Part shown: positions 11,801 to 24,431 of the stretch, one piece after another
How the letters are laid out: each line of letters opens with the position of its first letter
How positions within the stretch are numbered: position 1 is the stretch's first letter
Assembly (NCBI GenBank): GCA_000827205.1
Contig: KN832555.1
Location: 815,536-879,535, forward strand
Reading direction: 5' to 3'
Source of the DNA: Plicaturopsis crispa FD-325 SS-3
Lineage: Eukaryota > Basidiomycota > Agaricomycetes > Amylocorticiales > Amylocorticiaceae
DNA: 64,000 nucleotides
Notes under the pieces: generated by a model
The model's database searches: none
Seen by the model: the letters and a program-made list of their open reading frames with translations, nothing else
Told to the model about the DNA's origin: nothing
Program-made: the position numbers and the translations under genes

Positions 11801-12837
11801 CCGGGGTAGCGGTTTGTCGTAACTGGCGTACAGGCGGGAAGGAGTAGGTGAGGATGGTGACAGCGCTTCAGGCGTATTCCTATGCGCAGCGACGGTGACA
11901 AGGGGTGAGATTGTGTCGGCCCCAGTACGCGTGGTACTTACATGGCTGTTTATTGCCCCCCTCGGCACTATAAAGATTTTGATGGAGACGTTGTCACTTT
12001 CCTGTTTATATCGTACCTTTAGCGGCGAAAAGACTGCGGGATGAGAGCTGTTTGTATGCTTGGATTGTCGTTGTCGACACCAGAAATGCGAGCTGCGAGG
12101 CAGCCCGGGGGGTATGTTCGGACAGTCAGACTCTCGTAAGTTATTCACCCTTCTCCCGAGTGCCCTACACGCGGCCGGCAGATTCCCTGGCTCCTCTGAT
12201 TGAATCAACGTACACCAGTCTTATTTAAAACGGCTTGGCCGTCGATATCATCGTACCCCCCGGAAATGCAAACGAATTCCCCTTCAGGTTGGCGTCTTTG
12301 CATATGATGGTGGTGACGAGCTCAGGAGTTGTGGTGCATACAACCCCGAGCCCACCTCCAGCAGTTTCAGAGTCTTTTTGCCGACATCGATAATTCTCAT
12401 AGTCCCAGGTGAATGCATTCTCCGGGTTTGCAGGAAACATACAGACCGTCCACCACCACAGCAGACCCCTTGCATGTTAAGCGAAATTGTTGCGGAGGTA
12501 AGTCCTTAAGTCTGTATGTAATGGTGGGTCAATTAACTTAGGGTGTGGGGATGCCGCGGTGTCGACGACGTCGACATCAAAGATCCTGTAAACTCGGGAG
12601 GGAGTCCGAAGGGTCAATGGTGAGCGTCGTCATGTCCGAGTTTGTGCCACCTGTCTACGAGCAGTGCAGCGCAACCTCCGAGCCTATAGAGAGTAAGCTC
12701 GGGTAACACGGAGCAGGGTGGGTCCGAGGCCTGATCCGGGCACGAGTAGATTTTAGATGTACATACAACATGTTCGATACAGCTAAGGCCAAGTGAAAAC
12801 ATATGTGCAGTACTCCGAAAAGGAGGGTTGATGTTAA
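11801..12837. other. Region 5' of the Rho exchange factor and 3' of ELP4
   Basis: Both flanking genes are on the minus strand, so this 1 kb holds the 3' end of ELP4 and the promoter and possible 5' exons of the exchange factor. A minus frame runs from 12208 and contains a plausible exon KVRYKQESDNVSIKIFIV followed by a good donor (gtaagt) near 11941. This could be an upstream exon of the exchange factor, but the join is not certain. Another minus frame at 12225-12440 (begins MFPANPENAFTWDYEN, 71 residues) is Cys-containing and not recognisable. I do not call it a gene. Confidence 0.4.
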
Positions 12838-14356
12838 TCAAAAATCGTACAGGTCCGGTCTATCAGAGTGAAAGGCCACCTTCTTCTTGGGTTTCTTGGG
12901 CTTCACCACCCTCTCCTCCGCAGACACATCTGGATTAGCGTCGGTGTGGTCCATTCGGATTTCAATCGCTGCAGCAGAAGCAGCCGGAGCAGCATTATGC
13001 AGCGCGTGATCCGTGTGATCATGTCCGCCATGCGCCGTGCCCGCGTCCAACGCAATCGTGTTCGCAGACGGTGTTGTTCGCCGTTCGCCCACCCCGCCGT
13101 CGAGGTCGAGATGTAACGTCTCGAATATAAGCCGCTTGCGCATGCATTTGAATGCAAGATTGTTTTCGCCGGATGAAGAAAGCCCGCGCAGAGTGGAGAA
13201 TTTGTCGCTCGGAGGGAGGAGGGTATGAGGTGCGGGCAGGGTGTGGATGGTGAGAAGACCATGATAGGCAGGAAATGTGGCCAGCAGTGATGGGTTTGCT
13301 AATCACAAATACAGTATTGTCAACATGCAAGTATATGCAGAATAGTGAAGCAGAGTTTACCGGTAAATGCAGCCAACGTTATGGCAGCGTCGGAGAGCCA
13401 CCCCAGTTTCTGGGTCCAGCCTCTCCCACCCCATGTATCGGCAGACAGGTGGGGAGCCAGCGATGTAGAAACGCAAACATTGACGTGTTTGCGAACCAGC
13501 GCGCGAAGCGAATGGAGGAACTGCAAAATGTCCTAGCGAGAAAGTACGTGAGTCGACGCGGGAACCAATGTCGCGAATGATTTACGGTGTGAAATACCTT
13601 GGAGGTCAGATCCCCCCACTCCGGTGCTCCAAGGGCCGGGATGCATATTCGCAGGGGTGCTCGGTTAGCAACATCGGGGTTTTCTTGGTTTAATATGTCG
13701 GAAAGCCGCCGAAGGATATTTGTCGTCGATAAACCGTCTGGATAGGCTTCTGCTATTGATACAAAATTCAACCGTTTGCTCTCTGTTGCCTCTTCGATGA
13801 TGGGGGCAGGTATTCGAGACGTTAGGTCAAACGTGCGGCAATATTCTTCAGTTGACCTTGCAAATAAATAGGTCAGGGGTCGTTTACTGCTTGGCATGTC
13901 CAAGAAACTCACATACGAGTTTGCGGAGGGCACACTTGTCTGAAACTTCTTCATCTGCTCATATCGCCACGCGATCTTGATTTTATCATCATGCTGGCCG
14001 GCCTTTTCGTCTTCCTCGTCCTCCGCAGACGGTGCTGGCACGTTTCCCGTGCTGCCCCCCGGAGTCCACATGCAATCTTTGACGAAATCATCCGCCCGGT
14101 CGTCGACAATGCATATGCGCTGGCCGGAGACGAGGCCTTGAGCGACGAAATATTTCTGCACGAGCTCTCCGTATGCGGAATGGCTGTCGGGAGCCAGAAC
14201 AAGCAAGGAGCATGTCAGGGGAAGGCCGCCACCGAGGATATCGTCCAGAGACGGGATACCAGTCGATGTTATGAGGGTGGACGCGGAGGAGGGGGATACG
14301 CGAGTGCCTGGCGCAAGACTTGTTTTCGCGCTTGACTTTCTCTTGAACGAAGACAT
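12838..14356 (-). CDS. ELP4: Elongator complex subunit Elp4
   Basis: Elp4 is one of three RecA-like subunits (Elp4-Elp5-Elp6) that form a ring on the Elongator tRNA wobble-uridine modification complex. The protein starts MSSFKRKSSAKTSLAPGTR and then shows the family hallmark GIPSLDDILGGGLPL. KYFVAQGLVSGQRICIVDD, the middle segment KIAWRYEQMKKFQTS and RTFDLTSRIP follow. Further exons give LNFVSIAEAYPDGLSTTNIL, ICIPALGAPEWGDL and DTWGGRGWTQKLGWLSDAAI. The last exon holds MRKRLIFETLHLDLDGGVGE and ends PKKPKKKVAFHSDRPDLYDF, a normal Elp4 ending. The RecA-like fold lacks a canonical P-loop, as is usual for this subunit. It is divergent from IMP1, sharing a 322 bp upstream region. Confidence 0.93.
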
Positions 14357-14678
14357 GATCGACGAGAAGTAAAGCTAGCCCACGCGGATATGTAGGGCTT
14401 CTTTTTCTGATTTTTAGTGCTGCCAATAAGTTGTCAAGTCACGATAAACGGAAGTACACTGAAGTAAAGCGGTAGTAGCAGCAGCAAGCAGGCCAAGGAG
14501 CGCTATACGGGGGAGAAACTTGCAAGGTCGCGGAGTTTAGAATCTAAAAACCCGTGGGAAACTGGACTTGAAACGTTCTCCGACTACCGACTCCGAATCG
14601 TGTCCGCGGTCTTCTGCTGTCTGCTTATATTCCTGCTAAGTCCAAAGACTGCTATTTGCGCCCTGTCTCTATGGATCT
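14357..14678. promoter_or_regulatory. Divergent promoter region ELP4 / IMP1
   Basis: A 322 bp gap separates the start codons of ELP4 (minus) and IMP1 (plus). Both promoters must lie here. No TATA element or repeated operator is obvious. The call rests on gene orientation alone. Confidence 0.5.
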
Positions 14679-15444
14679 ATGACGCCTGTTTTTACACGTC
14701 TCTTTACCTCGGGGCGACAGTATCTGCAAAATGCTAGAGCCAGCGCACGGTCTCTCACATGGCCTCGAGTAGGCAGGCAACTTCGACGCGGAGTCTTCCA
14801 TGTACGCGTACTGCCACCATCGAGGTCTTCAGCGCGTATCCGTGTTAACGAGATGCAACGAATCAGGGAGTCAATGCAGTGTGCATGTGGCATCTGTTTA
14901 CCGCGAACGTAGGCGTCATCAGCTTCGTACGTTTCGTCGCAATCTTTCGTTTCAGTGCCATTCGACTGACCATTCTAACCAAAGATGTATGGTCCCTCCA
15001 TGCTGCCCACATTCCGCGAGGGTGCGGTAATAATCGAGGATCTCCTCTCTCTTCGCCTACACCCAGACCGTCTAGCCAGAGGCGACGTCATAACGCTGTA
15101 TTCGCCGCTTGCACCGTCGCGCATCGTTTGCAAACGCGTCCTAGGTCTTCCCGGTGACATTGTGTGTGTCGACCCGATAGGCCTGAAGGCTCCCTCGTCC
15201 GAACATGTCGTCGTTCCCGCGGGACATATATGGATCAGCAGCGACAACTTGAGTCTATCGAGAGACTCGCGTGTATATGGTCCTGTATCCATTGGTCTTG
15301 TTCGCGGAAGAGTGTGGGCCCAGGTTTGTTCATTTCCTTCCATGATCATATGCAAAGAGAAACTCAAAACTGCGAGCATAGATATACCCGTTCAAAGACG
15401 CGAGAATATGTCGAAATCCCTCCACAGAGCTGGGTTACACCTGA
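14679..15444 (+). CDS. IMP1: Mitochondrial inner membrane peptidase subunit 1 (S26 family)
   Basis: Four exons join in phase: 14679-14801, 14867-14926, 14985-15323 and 15382-15444. The first encodes a basic N-terminus (MTPVFTRLFTSGRQYLQNAR) suited to mitochondrial import. The second gives the membrane segment GVNAVCMWHLFTANVGVISF. The third opens with MYGPSMLPTF, which holds the catalytic Ser of S26 peptidases. It continues with ARGDVITLYSPLAPSRIVCK and RVLGLPGD, which hold the catalytic Lys, and HIWISSDNLSLSRDSRVYGP with its SRDSR-type box. The last exon gives IYPFKDARICRNPSTELGYT and TGA. Imp1 removes sorting signals from proteins delivered to the intermembrane space. The start and the short second exon follow from the splice phases. 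Confidence 0.92.
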
Positions 15445-15588
15445 CATTCCTCTCTGATATAACCGCTTGTCGGACATGTATGCGATGTCCTGCATATAAA
15501 ATGAATTTATTTTGCATACAGTTTACAGACACCAAATTCTATGCAAAGGATTGCAATGTTTTGACGGTGCCTAAATATTACATCGTGT

Positions 15589-16812
15589 TCATTGAACGAA
15601 ATTCATCGAATAACCACCCTGTCCATTTGGTTCAAACTTGAAGTTGTCAGTGGACAAGCCGAAATTACCTAGCACAGACCAGGCTTGTTAATATCATGCT
15701 ACATCCATCAAATATTGCGTCTTCACTTACCGAGAACGCTATTCCCGAGGCCCTTCAGTTTGTCTAGCATTTCTGCCGTCTCCGCCTTCTGTGCCGCTTC
15801 GACGCGAGGCTTCAGATATTGTAAAGATCGCTTGATTTCCACAATTTGTGGAGAATCTTTGGAGACAAGCGTGAGGAGGGTGTTGTAGTCTGTAGACTCA
15901 GAAAGCTCAGTATACGGGCGAACGAACGGGCGATAAATCACACCTTCTTGAGCACTGGTCAGGGATGACCACGAGTTTATCTTCTCATTCGACGCTGCTC
16001 GTCTCTGCAAGGCCTTGATGTAGTGTGGGTCATCGAGTAAAGCTGCAATTTAGCAACCGACGTCAGCAAATCGCTGTGGAATGGAAAAGTATGAGTGTTA
16101 CCTTCTGTGCAAGCCTTGACAGCCTCTTTGTGCTCATCCTGTCTATCTCATTAGGCTCAATTCAATGGATGAAGGCATGGATGCACTTACCAGCTTGACA
16201 TAGCACGCGCCGATATTTGCGTTCAGGATAGATCTCGTCTTCGCGCACTCCGCCTCTAGAGGCGATTCTGTCTGGGCGTCATCGCGCGCCGCGTTCCCCG
16301 CAGGCTCCTCTGATTCTGCATCCGGTGTGTCTCGATGATCTATGTCATCTGTGGTGCGCTCTGAGTCCGCGTCTCCTGGAGAGTGCGGTCGCGCTTTGGC
16401 TCGCTCCTTTCTCCTCGGTAGTCGCCCAACCGCCGTCCTATAAGAGTTCAATGCTTCGTTCCATCGCTTCTCCCTAAAGTAGTCGTTGCCCTCCTGCTTC
16501 AGCTCCTCCGCACTCCGCAGGCTTTCCTAAACGACTTGTTAGCCGGTTCTTCTGCTTTAAAATCGCGGAAATAAACTCACGTTGATATCGACATCGCTGT
16601 GCTCGCTCTTTAGCACGCCGTTCTCATCCTGTGGATGAGGATCCCGCGGTTCTGGAGATTGCGGTCGAGACGATGAGGGAATTACTTTCGCCATCGGATG
16701 CTCCCGACTGCGAGCTTCCGAAACGGTGAACGCCTCTTAACCCGGACCGCGACGCGTCGACCGCGTCGGCCACAATATTTGCTCTCTCACTTCTATCTCT
16801 GCTCGTGGCCAT
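15589..16812 (-). CDS. TPR protein, TTC1-like
   Basis: Minus-strand gene of the tetratricopeptide repeat protein 1 family, which act as Hsp90/Hsp70-binding co-chaperone-type adaptors. It starts MATSRDRSERANIVADAVDA. A first TPR (SAEELKQEGNDYFREKRWNE, then ALNSYRTAVGRLPRRKERAK) follows. A charged insertion of about 50 residues, rich in Asp, Glu and Ser, comes next. The remaining repeats read SILNANIGACYVKL, DEHKEAVKACTEALLDDPHY and IKALQRRAASNEKINSWSSL. The C-terminal signature is MLDKLKGLGNSVLGNFGLST followed by DNFKFEPNGQGGYSMNF and VQ, TGA at 15589-15591. This tail is highly typical of TTC1. The charged insertion inside the TPR array is longer than I would expect. The gene is convergent with IMP1 (about 145 bp) and divergent from the dehydrogenase. 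Confidence 0.88.
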
Positions 16813-17038
16813 AAGTTCAGCAATCCGTGGAATTTGCTTATACAGTCTCGTGTGGGAGACCTACCACTTCTGGGCTACCTCAAGGTTACTATATATTAAG
16901 TACACCCTCGCCAGAGGGCGGCCAACGCTAACGAACTACAATCGCAAGTCCAAGTAACCTCTCATCGTGCGTGCAGTCCGAATTATTTACTGTGTTTTTC
17001 CTACATGCGTCTTACAACCAGTTGACTGTGTCCAGAGA
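16813..17038. promoter_or_regulatory. Divergent promoter region TTC1-like / dehydrogenase
   Basis: A 226 bp gap lies between two start codons in opposite directions. It must hold both promoters. An AT-rich stretch (tatatatta near 16890) is the only element that resembles a core promoter. Confidence 0.45.
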
Positions 17039-18133
17039 ATGCCTTCTATCGAAGATAGCAAGTGCATCCTAGTCATCGGGGCTACCGCAGGCATAGGCCG
17101 CGCGCTCGCCCTTAGTTTCAGATCGCTGCCTTCCAAACCCACTGTTATTGCGGGCGGACGTCGACTAGAGCGACTCAATGAGCTCGCGACGAACACCCTG
17201 CTAGCTGACGATGGTGGGGGCAAGCTCGAAACAATCCAGGTAGACGTCAATGCCGACAGGGATGCCTTGAAGACATTTGTCGATCGTGTGGTGCAAGAAT
17301 ATCCTGAGGTGCGTTCGTCATAACACCTCGAGTATAAATGCTGACAACCGTCTCCGTTTGATATTTCAGCTCGACGCCGTTGTGTTTTCCGCGGGGATAC
17401 AGCATCAGTTCAACTTTGCTGATCCCGCTGGCGTTGACCTTGACCGTAGATGAGCGCTTCATGCTGGCACAAAAATCCGACACTGATAGACATATCTGAC
17501 AGTACTCGCGGACGAACTCAACACAAACTACGTGTCGATCGTGACCATGATCACATTTTTCCTGCCCCACCTTATCAAGCTTGGAGTATGTAGCTCTCAG
17601 TTTCGAAGGCGCGTAGTACTCATCACATCCACTAGTCGGAAGGCCGCCCTACCTTCATCGTCCCCATCACGTCGGGCCTAGCCATTGTTCCTGGTGCATG
17701 GGTCCCCAACTACTCTGCTACGAAGGCTGCTCTACATAGCCTGAGCTTATCCCTCAGTGCACAGCTAAAGGACAAGAATGTGCATATTATGGAGATCCTG
17801 CCTCCGTATGTCTAACCCTTCTTGATTCTCAAAGTCCGAGCAGATGCTGACAAGTCTTTGCCGCTAGCCTGGTCGAATCGGAACTTCATGACCGTAAGCA
17901 TTGCCTTATCGCCACTGCTCTCGGTCTCTAACATACCCTGTCTGGCAGACCAAGGCACCACTGAGAAGCTTTCCCAGTTCTGGATGCCGCTCGAAGAATT
18001 TACAGACCTTGCGATGGAGGGGCTGCAGCACGGCGATGCCCAGATCGCTGTAGGCCAATCCAGCGTGGATTACGAGGCTCGAGAGGCTGGGAAATTGGAC
18101 GCCGTTGTCAAGATGTATCAGCCGCATAAGTAG
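17039..18133 (+). CDS. Short-chain dehydrogenase/reductase
   Basis: A classical SDR with a Rossmann fold. The cofactor motif is VIGATAGIGRALALSF near residue 15, followed by VIAGGRRLERLNELATN. A typical acidic pair LETIQVDVNAD follows. Later exons give LDAVVFSAGIQHQFNFADP, ELNTNYVSIVTMITFFLP, TFIVPITSGLAIVPGAWVP and NYSATKAALHSLSLSLSAQL, which supplies the YxxxK catalytic pair and an upstream catalytic Ser. It ends with AREAGKLDAVVKMYQPHK. The Arg pair after the second strand (GGRRL) suggests NADP(H). The substrate cannot be told from the sequence. An upstream in-frame Met at 16967 exists, but MPSIEDSKCILVIG is the more natural start. It is followed after about 220 bp by LYS1 on the same strand. 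Confidence 0.88.
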
Positions 18134-18355
18134 AAAGAGTATCAGAGGTGTATCAAGTGAGGACTTAGCTTGTACCGCTCAAAGAGAATATTGACATTAA
18201 ATTGTGTGTTTTGTGCTCGGCGCGTCAATATAAGTCATGTGACCTGCTAAAGATTTGCGACTCGATCGAGTTTCGAGTCATTTTCAAAACTTGTCCTTTG
18301 CCATCTCGCAAAAGACGTTCATCTTTCTCTATCAAGCCCAAACAGATCCTTCAAA

Positions 18356-19624
<1,269 letters not shown>

Positions 19625-20601
19625 AGCTCCGCAGCAGCAGAAAGAAAAAATGTACTGGCCGAGGCCACTTGTATTGCGTGCAAACTAGACGTTCTGGATT
19701 GCTGCTCGAGCCAGGCGTCAGTGCTGTCGGGATTGAGGCGACTATCAAGATCTGGAGATATTCTGACCGTCGTGTATTTTTCTCTCCTTGCAGAAGCCGC
19801 TCCGTTGCGCCATCTCTTGGTCATCTCTGCTGTGGGTGAGCTCATCCACTTGGAGCCTCGGAGGTCGTCCGACCATATTTCTGATTCCCGGATCTCCTAT
19901 AGATAAGTACGTCGTTATGTACTATTTATCGTCCAAGACGACTACCGGCGTTGAGTATCTTCGAGGCTTCATCGTCGCAACTTATACTTGGCCGAGACTT
20001 TCCCACTCTGCTTGCAACGCTACCCCGCGGGTCTCGAGCGCTGCGTCTATCTGACCGGTGACCGGCGTGTGCCTTGCAACTTGCTCTCCGCAGGTTACGG
20101 AGGCCGTACGTTTCTGAATTGCATGCATGCGCATTGTGAACAGCCCACCTCTGCAAGTTTTGGTGTGCACAGCGGGGTCGTAGTGCCTCGAGTTGGCCTG
20201 ATGCACACTGGCGAATGGCTGCACGCTGCAGGCAGCACTGTACAGCGGCCACAAACCTTTCCATACGTGGCACTGGAGAGAAGCGGTGGAGCTGATCGCC
20301 TGCAAAGATGGCGGCTTGTCGTGTGGAAACCTGTTGGCGGTGGCCTGGTATTCCACGTAAGGCGTGTGTTACATAAATCTTAGCATACACATACGCCCGG
20401 ACGCCAGCGTTTCGCCTCGAAATCGTGTTTTCCTTCCCTCTTCCTCCTTTTTCTCGTGCTGTGGGTTTCTTGGTTTCTTTCTTTTCTCTCTCTCTCTTGG
20501 GGCTGCATCTCCTGTGCAATTATTAAATCGATTACACCGGTGCTGGTCGCCCCCCATAATTTTTTTCATACCTCCCCCCACTTCCTCTCTTTTTCACTCC
20601 A
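19625..20601. other. Intergenic region with pyrimidine-rich promoter
   Basis: This 0.98 kb lies between LYS1 and the next plus-strand gene. The second half (20420-20600) is strongly CT-rich on the plus strand, with runs of cttcctcc type and a short (CT)n near 20485, a common feature just upstream of highly transcribed filamentous-fungus genes. A long minus frame at 19926-20519 has a random composition and is not a gene. Confidence 0.6.
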
Positions 20602-21901
20602 ATGGCTTGCGCAACGTCCCCCATCCCTGAGATCTCGATCTCTCTGGCTCCCCCCGAGCCTGCTGCTGCAGAGCCGTACTCGCCGTTTTCGTGGGCGTCC
20701 ATGAGCGACGATGATAGCTTCAGGCCTCAACACCTGACGCCACCGCCGGTATCCTCCCCGCGCTCTCGCCAGCTCTCGCCGCTGCGCCCAGCTGACGCGC
20801 CAGTCACCGGGAAGGGTCTCGAGAGGGAACGCTTTGAGGCCCTGTTGAAGGCCTCGAGGGAGAGGAACTCTTCTGTCGGAGCCAAGAAGGCGACTGATCT
20901 GCGCAAAGAGATCGCGCTGAAGACTCACAAGAGCAAGCAAGGTGAATCATCTACCCGCTCGTTTTCTGTGAAAAAATCTCATCGTGATTCCAGTCGAACG
21001 TCGTGCTCTGTTCCTTTCAAAGGTGCACGCGCCACCCTCTCCGACCGCTACTTCCACCCCGAAGACGCCTCCCGAATCGCCTGCCATCTTTCACTACACC
21101 CTCCCCTCGCCGGGTCTCGTTTCCCCGCTCGCCCTTTTCGAGTCTCTAGAAGATCCTTCGTCGGGCGCGCGTGTCGGGATTCGTGAGCCTTGGGTGGAGC
21201 AGGTCGACTTCAGGATGCCCAAGGGGATGCAGTCCAAGACTTCTTCTGCTGTGCCAAGGATCACCATCGTGAACCCACCATCGTCTCTCGATGCCAAGCC
21301 CAAGAAGTCCTTGCCCTCGCTCGACCAGATCACCGCTCGTCTGAGCCTCTCTGGTCGTCAGGCTTCGGCTCCCGCGCCAGCACAGTCCACCTCGCGCCGT
21401 TTGCCCGCATTCCTTAACCCGGAAATGCGCGCAAAGTCCAGTAGTGCCGTTGAGACACCTGCACAGTCGAAACCGCGGGCAACCCTTCCCATCGGTGTGG
21501 GCAGGCTGAAGATGCCCATCCGCGCGGCGCCAGTCATCTCTTCGCCCCAGCCTTTGAAGGCGACCCGCATGACCCCTCCCTGCTCGCCCCGCTCCCCGTT
21601 GACGCCGAAGCTGCAGATCACGACCCTCGTTGTTCCCCGCACCTCTTCGACCTCACCCGTGGAGCTCTCGGAGAACAACATCCGCGTGCTGGACGAGTCG
21701 CGTGTGCGCACACGGCGCGACATGTTCTCGAAGCTGAAGCGCCGCACGATGGTCGAGTCGGAGCACAGTGCGACTGGGCGCGAGCGCGATCAGGACGATG
21801 AGGAACGCCGTAACAGGAGAGTCAGTGCGCCCGCCGAGCTCGAGCACCACCAGCGCTCGGGCTTCCGCCACCCCGTCCTCTCCATGCCTGGGGGCTTCTG
21901 A
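20602..21901 (+). CDS. Conserved-looking Ser/Pro-rich protein of unknown function
   Basis: Two exons with one intron (20942-20993). The product of about 415 residues starts MACATSPIPEISISLAPPEP. The most ordered-looking part is near residues 70-130: GKGLERERFEALLKASRERN, KATDLRKEIALKTHKSKQVE and RRALFLSKV, an amphipathic, possibly coiled region. Later come FHYTLPSPGLVSPLALFESL, REPWVEQVDFRMPK, SLDQITARLSLSG, a Pro/Ser/Thr-rich middle, and a basic Arg-rich part RRDMFSKLKRRTMV near the end. It finishes HPVLSMPGGF. No enzyme or membrane segment is visible. Third-position GC preference and the clean intron support real coding. I recognise no family. The many SP and TP pairs suggest a phosphoprotein. 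Confidence 0.75.
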
Positions 21902-22568
21902 TCGCAGACGTCCGGCGGAAACCAAACGGCAAATACGACTGTACCATCATCCTCGCTCTGTTCTTCTACCATCTTCATAAACTTCAAATGGCTCCCTTTC
22001 TGCTCGCGGTGTTGTACGATTAGTCGGCGTATCTGTTCCAGTCTGATTTTGGGGAGGTCCGGGAGAAATAGGCGTTCAGAAAATACTGTATCGGATTTTC
22101 TTTCTTCTCTGTTTTCTTCTGTCCCCTTCCCCTCCCCTTGTCTGCATCGCGGGCTGCGCCTCGTCGATACTGGACACTACCCCCCTGCGTCTTCTGCGTC
22201 ACCGCAGCACCCCACTTTCCCTCGGAACCACCACCACCCAACCAAGCACCCTAATTACCCACAGACACTTACAATGGAATCGGATAGAAGGGCTGAGCCC
22301 GGCTGTAGCACACATTCGGCATGTTTTCGTTGCGGTTCACAGATTTTCTCGAGACTGGTCTCTGGATTTTCTGTGGACTGGGGCTCAAATAAACACTATG
22401 AAATTCGTATTCGAATATTAGGAGAGATTAGAATGGTCTATTCCTTGAGGTACTGCGGCCAAATCCCAGCGTACAAATACATTAGAGCTCCATAGATTTC
22501 GCAACTCGTTGGTGATATCTTCTGAGTCAGTGTGTCAGGGTGATGCACACTCGTGGATCGAGGAACAC
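21902..22568. other. Convergent 3' intergenic region
   Basis: About 670 bp between the stop of the Ser/Pro-rich protein and the stop of Ies1-like copy A. It includes a CT-rich stretch near 22095-22140 and an A/C-rich stretch (accaccacc..) near 22225. Frames on either strand show no domain. It presumably holds 3' untranslated regions. Confidence 0.5.
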
Positions 22569-24431
22569 TCACCAAGACGATCGATTGCCGCTGTGTGACT
22601 CGACTTCACGGATTACTGAATCGACAGGGCTAGGTTCCCGTCCCCGCAGCCGGGTTATCACGTTCAAACGACGGTCTGGAAGAGCACAAAAGTGTGAGTC
22701 TCACGATGCTCGCGCCAAAAGTGATGTATTTTCTCACTGTAGTCCAGGCGAACTTGTTGGTCGCGAAGCTCCTCGTCCGAATCCGCGAGCGGGTCGGTCG
22801 TTGTGACCACATTCCAAGCCTCTGTCGGGAGTAAACATGAGCAATTCTATGTGGACGGAGGAAGTATCGTACGTTGCAACATGGTGCGATCAGGTCGCTG
22901 AGGGTTGGAATCGTACCGCCGGTATTGAGCAGCTGGAGGAAGAGGTGAGGGTCAATGAGGGCGAGAGAGCAAGTATCCCTGTACCTCTTGAATTTCGGGC
23001 CTGCGTAGGCCGCCGGTCAGGAGGTACGTAGTGAAGGAAAGCATCTTCTGGCTCCGGAGCGGGCGCGGGGCGGGGTGGACGGACGCGACGGTGAGTCGAC
23101 ACCTCGGGCGCTGTAAATTCTGCCGTCAATAATGTAGGGCATACTGCGACATATCAAAGGGGAACGAAAGTGCGCGTACCCTTTGGGGGCGGCGGAGGGT
23201 TGTTCCGATTTCGTTTCTCCTGTTCTATCGAAGAGACGAGACGTTGGAGGAAGCTATTCCGCTGGTTCGACATGGTGCGTCCCCACTCAATCTCCTCTGG
23301 GAGATCGACGTTCTCTACTTCCTTATCGGAGAGGCGGCGGAGCCACGGGACTTTTCCTGGGTTAGCCCTGGAGTGTTCGTCATCGTAGGGGTTGGGAATG
23401 TCGGGTCCTTCCAAGTAGCGATGCAGAAGCCATAGGAACGCGCGAGCGCGATCGGCGGAAGATATTTTGACAGGTAGGAACAGGTCGAGAAAATTCAACC
23501 CGGTGTCGAAATGCACACTGGCTAAGGGCTGCAGAGGCATCAGTACCAAACCGCTGTGTGGGCGAGCAATGTGTGCGTACCGCAGCATGGGTCGATAAGA
23601 TAAATATAAGGTTGACAACACTCGTAGGAGGAATTTGTCCTGCTTTCTGGAGTGAATGGGTTGATTGTGTAATTCATGCAAGATGAGCAAAAACAGCGAC
23701 TTACGCCTTTTTCTAGGACCTCCTCCGGGGTCGTGGGGGGCGCATGCTTGAATTCCGAGGGCAATAGCGCCGCCTTGAGACAGTTTTTAATCCGTGGTGC
23801 GTCCTGTGCATTTCCATCTGTTTTTTGTACTAGAGAGCGATCGTGTGAGATCGAGCAATTAAGGTGCATGTAATTACATACACGAAGGCACTGGATGATA
23901 TGTCCGTAGTGCAGTTTTCATCTCCGGGAAAACTGGAATGTTGTTAGGATAAAACCTCGTAAGAAGTGGCGTGCAAAAGGACGTACATGCCATGGTAGTG
24001 TTGATACGTCCGACGTTTGTCAAGAGGGAGATCTTGGCCAGCTCGATTGCGAACGCCGGTGTGTCGAGCATCTTGTCTTTCAGCACCTTGGAGCATTTGC
24101 TCGAATTATATAGCGCATTAACGTAGAGGTCGCAGAAGTTGACTTTGGATCCCGATGTCTGTCCTGGGACTTGGTTTGTGAAGACTTTTTGCTGGTCAGA
24201 AAAGATGTGGTGGAGCAGATCGAACTGAACATCCTCGCGGGTTAGTGGCTCCGCATCGTTGCGTTTAATAGGTAAGGCTTTTCGGCTGAGATACCCGACG
24301 CTGAATTGAAAGTCGCGGTCAGCACTAGAGGACTGAGCCATCGGTGTAGGAGAGTGATGAAACAAGACAGACGGTTGTGCAGATTCTGCAGATGGCCACT
24401 GAGAAGCAGGGTTGGACGACGTAGACGCCAT
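22569..24431 (-). CDS. INO80 chromatin-remodelling subunit Ies1-like, copy A
   Basis: Minus-strand gene of many exons. The N-terminal Met at 24431 begins MASTSSNPASQWPSAESAQP. The conserved domain follows: RKALPIKRNDAEPLTREDVQ, FDLLHHIFSDQQKVFTNQVP, KVNFCDLYVNALYNSSKCSK, VLKDKMLDTPAFAIELAKIS, LLTNVGRINTTMAFFPEMKT, ALRTYHPVPS and QDAPRIKNCLKAALLPSEF. A second block reads ASVHFDTGLNFLDLFLPVKI, SSADRARAFLWLLHRYLEGP and NPYDDEHSRANPGKVPWLRR. The C-terminal exons encode EAWNVVTTTDPLADSDEELR and RRLNVITRLRGREPSPVD, with TGA at 22569-22571. This order matches fungal INO80 subunit 1 proteins. A closely related gene lies at 37410-39217. The exon between about 22925 and 23130 has two readable frames, so the splicing there is unsure. 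Confidence 0.85.

Noticed and set aside
12225-12475. A 71-codon minus-strand frame with Cys residues
   Set aside because: Short, no signal peptide, no recognised fold and no matching upstream exon. Evidence is too weak for a gene call.
19926-20519. A 197-codon minus-strand frame between LYS1 and the next gene
   Set aside because: The composition is Arg/Lys/His/Cys-rich without motif, it lies opposite a CT-rich promoter, and overlapping frames of similar length occur. It is a chance frame.
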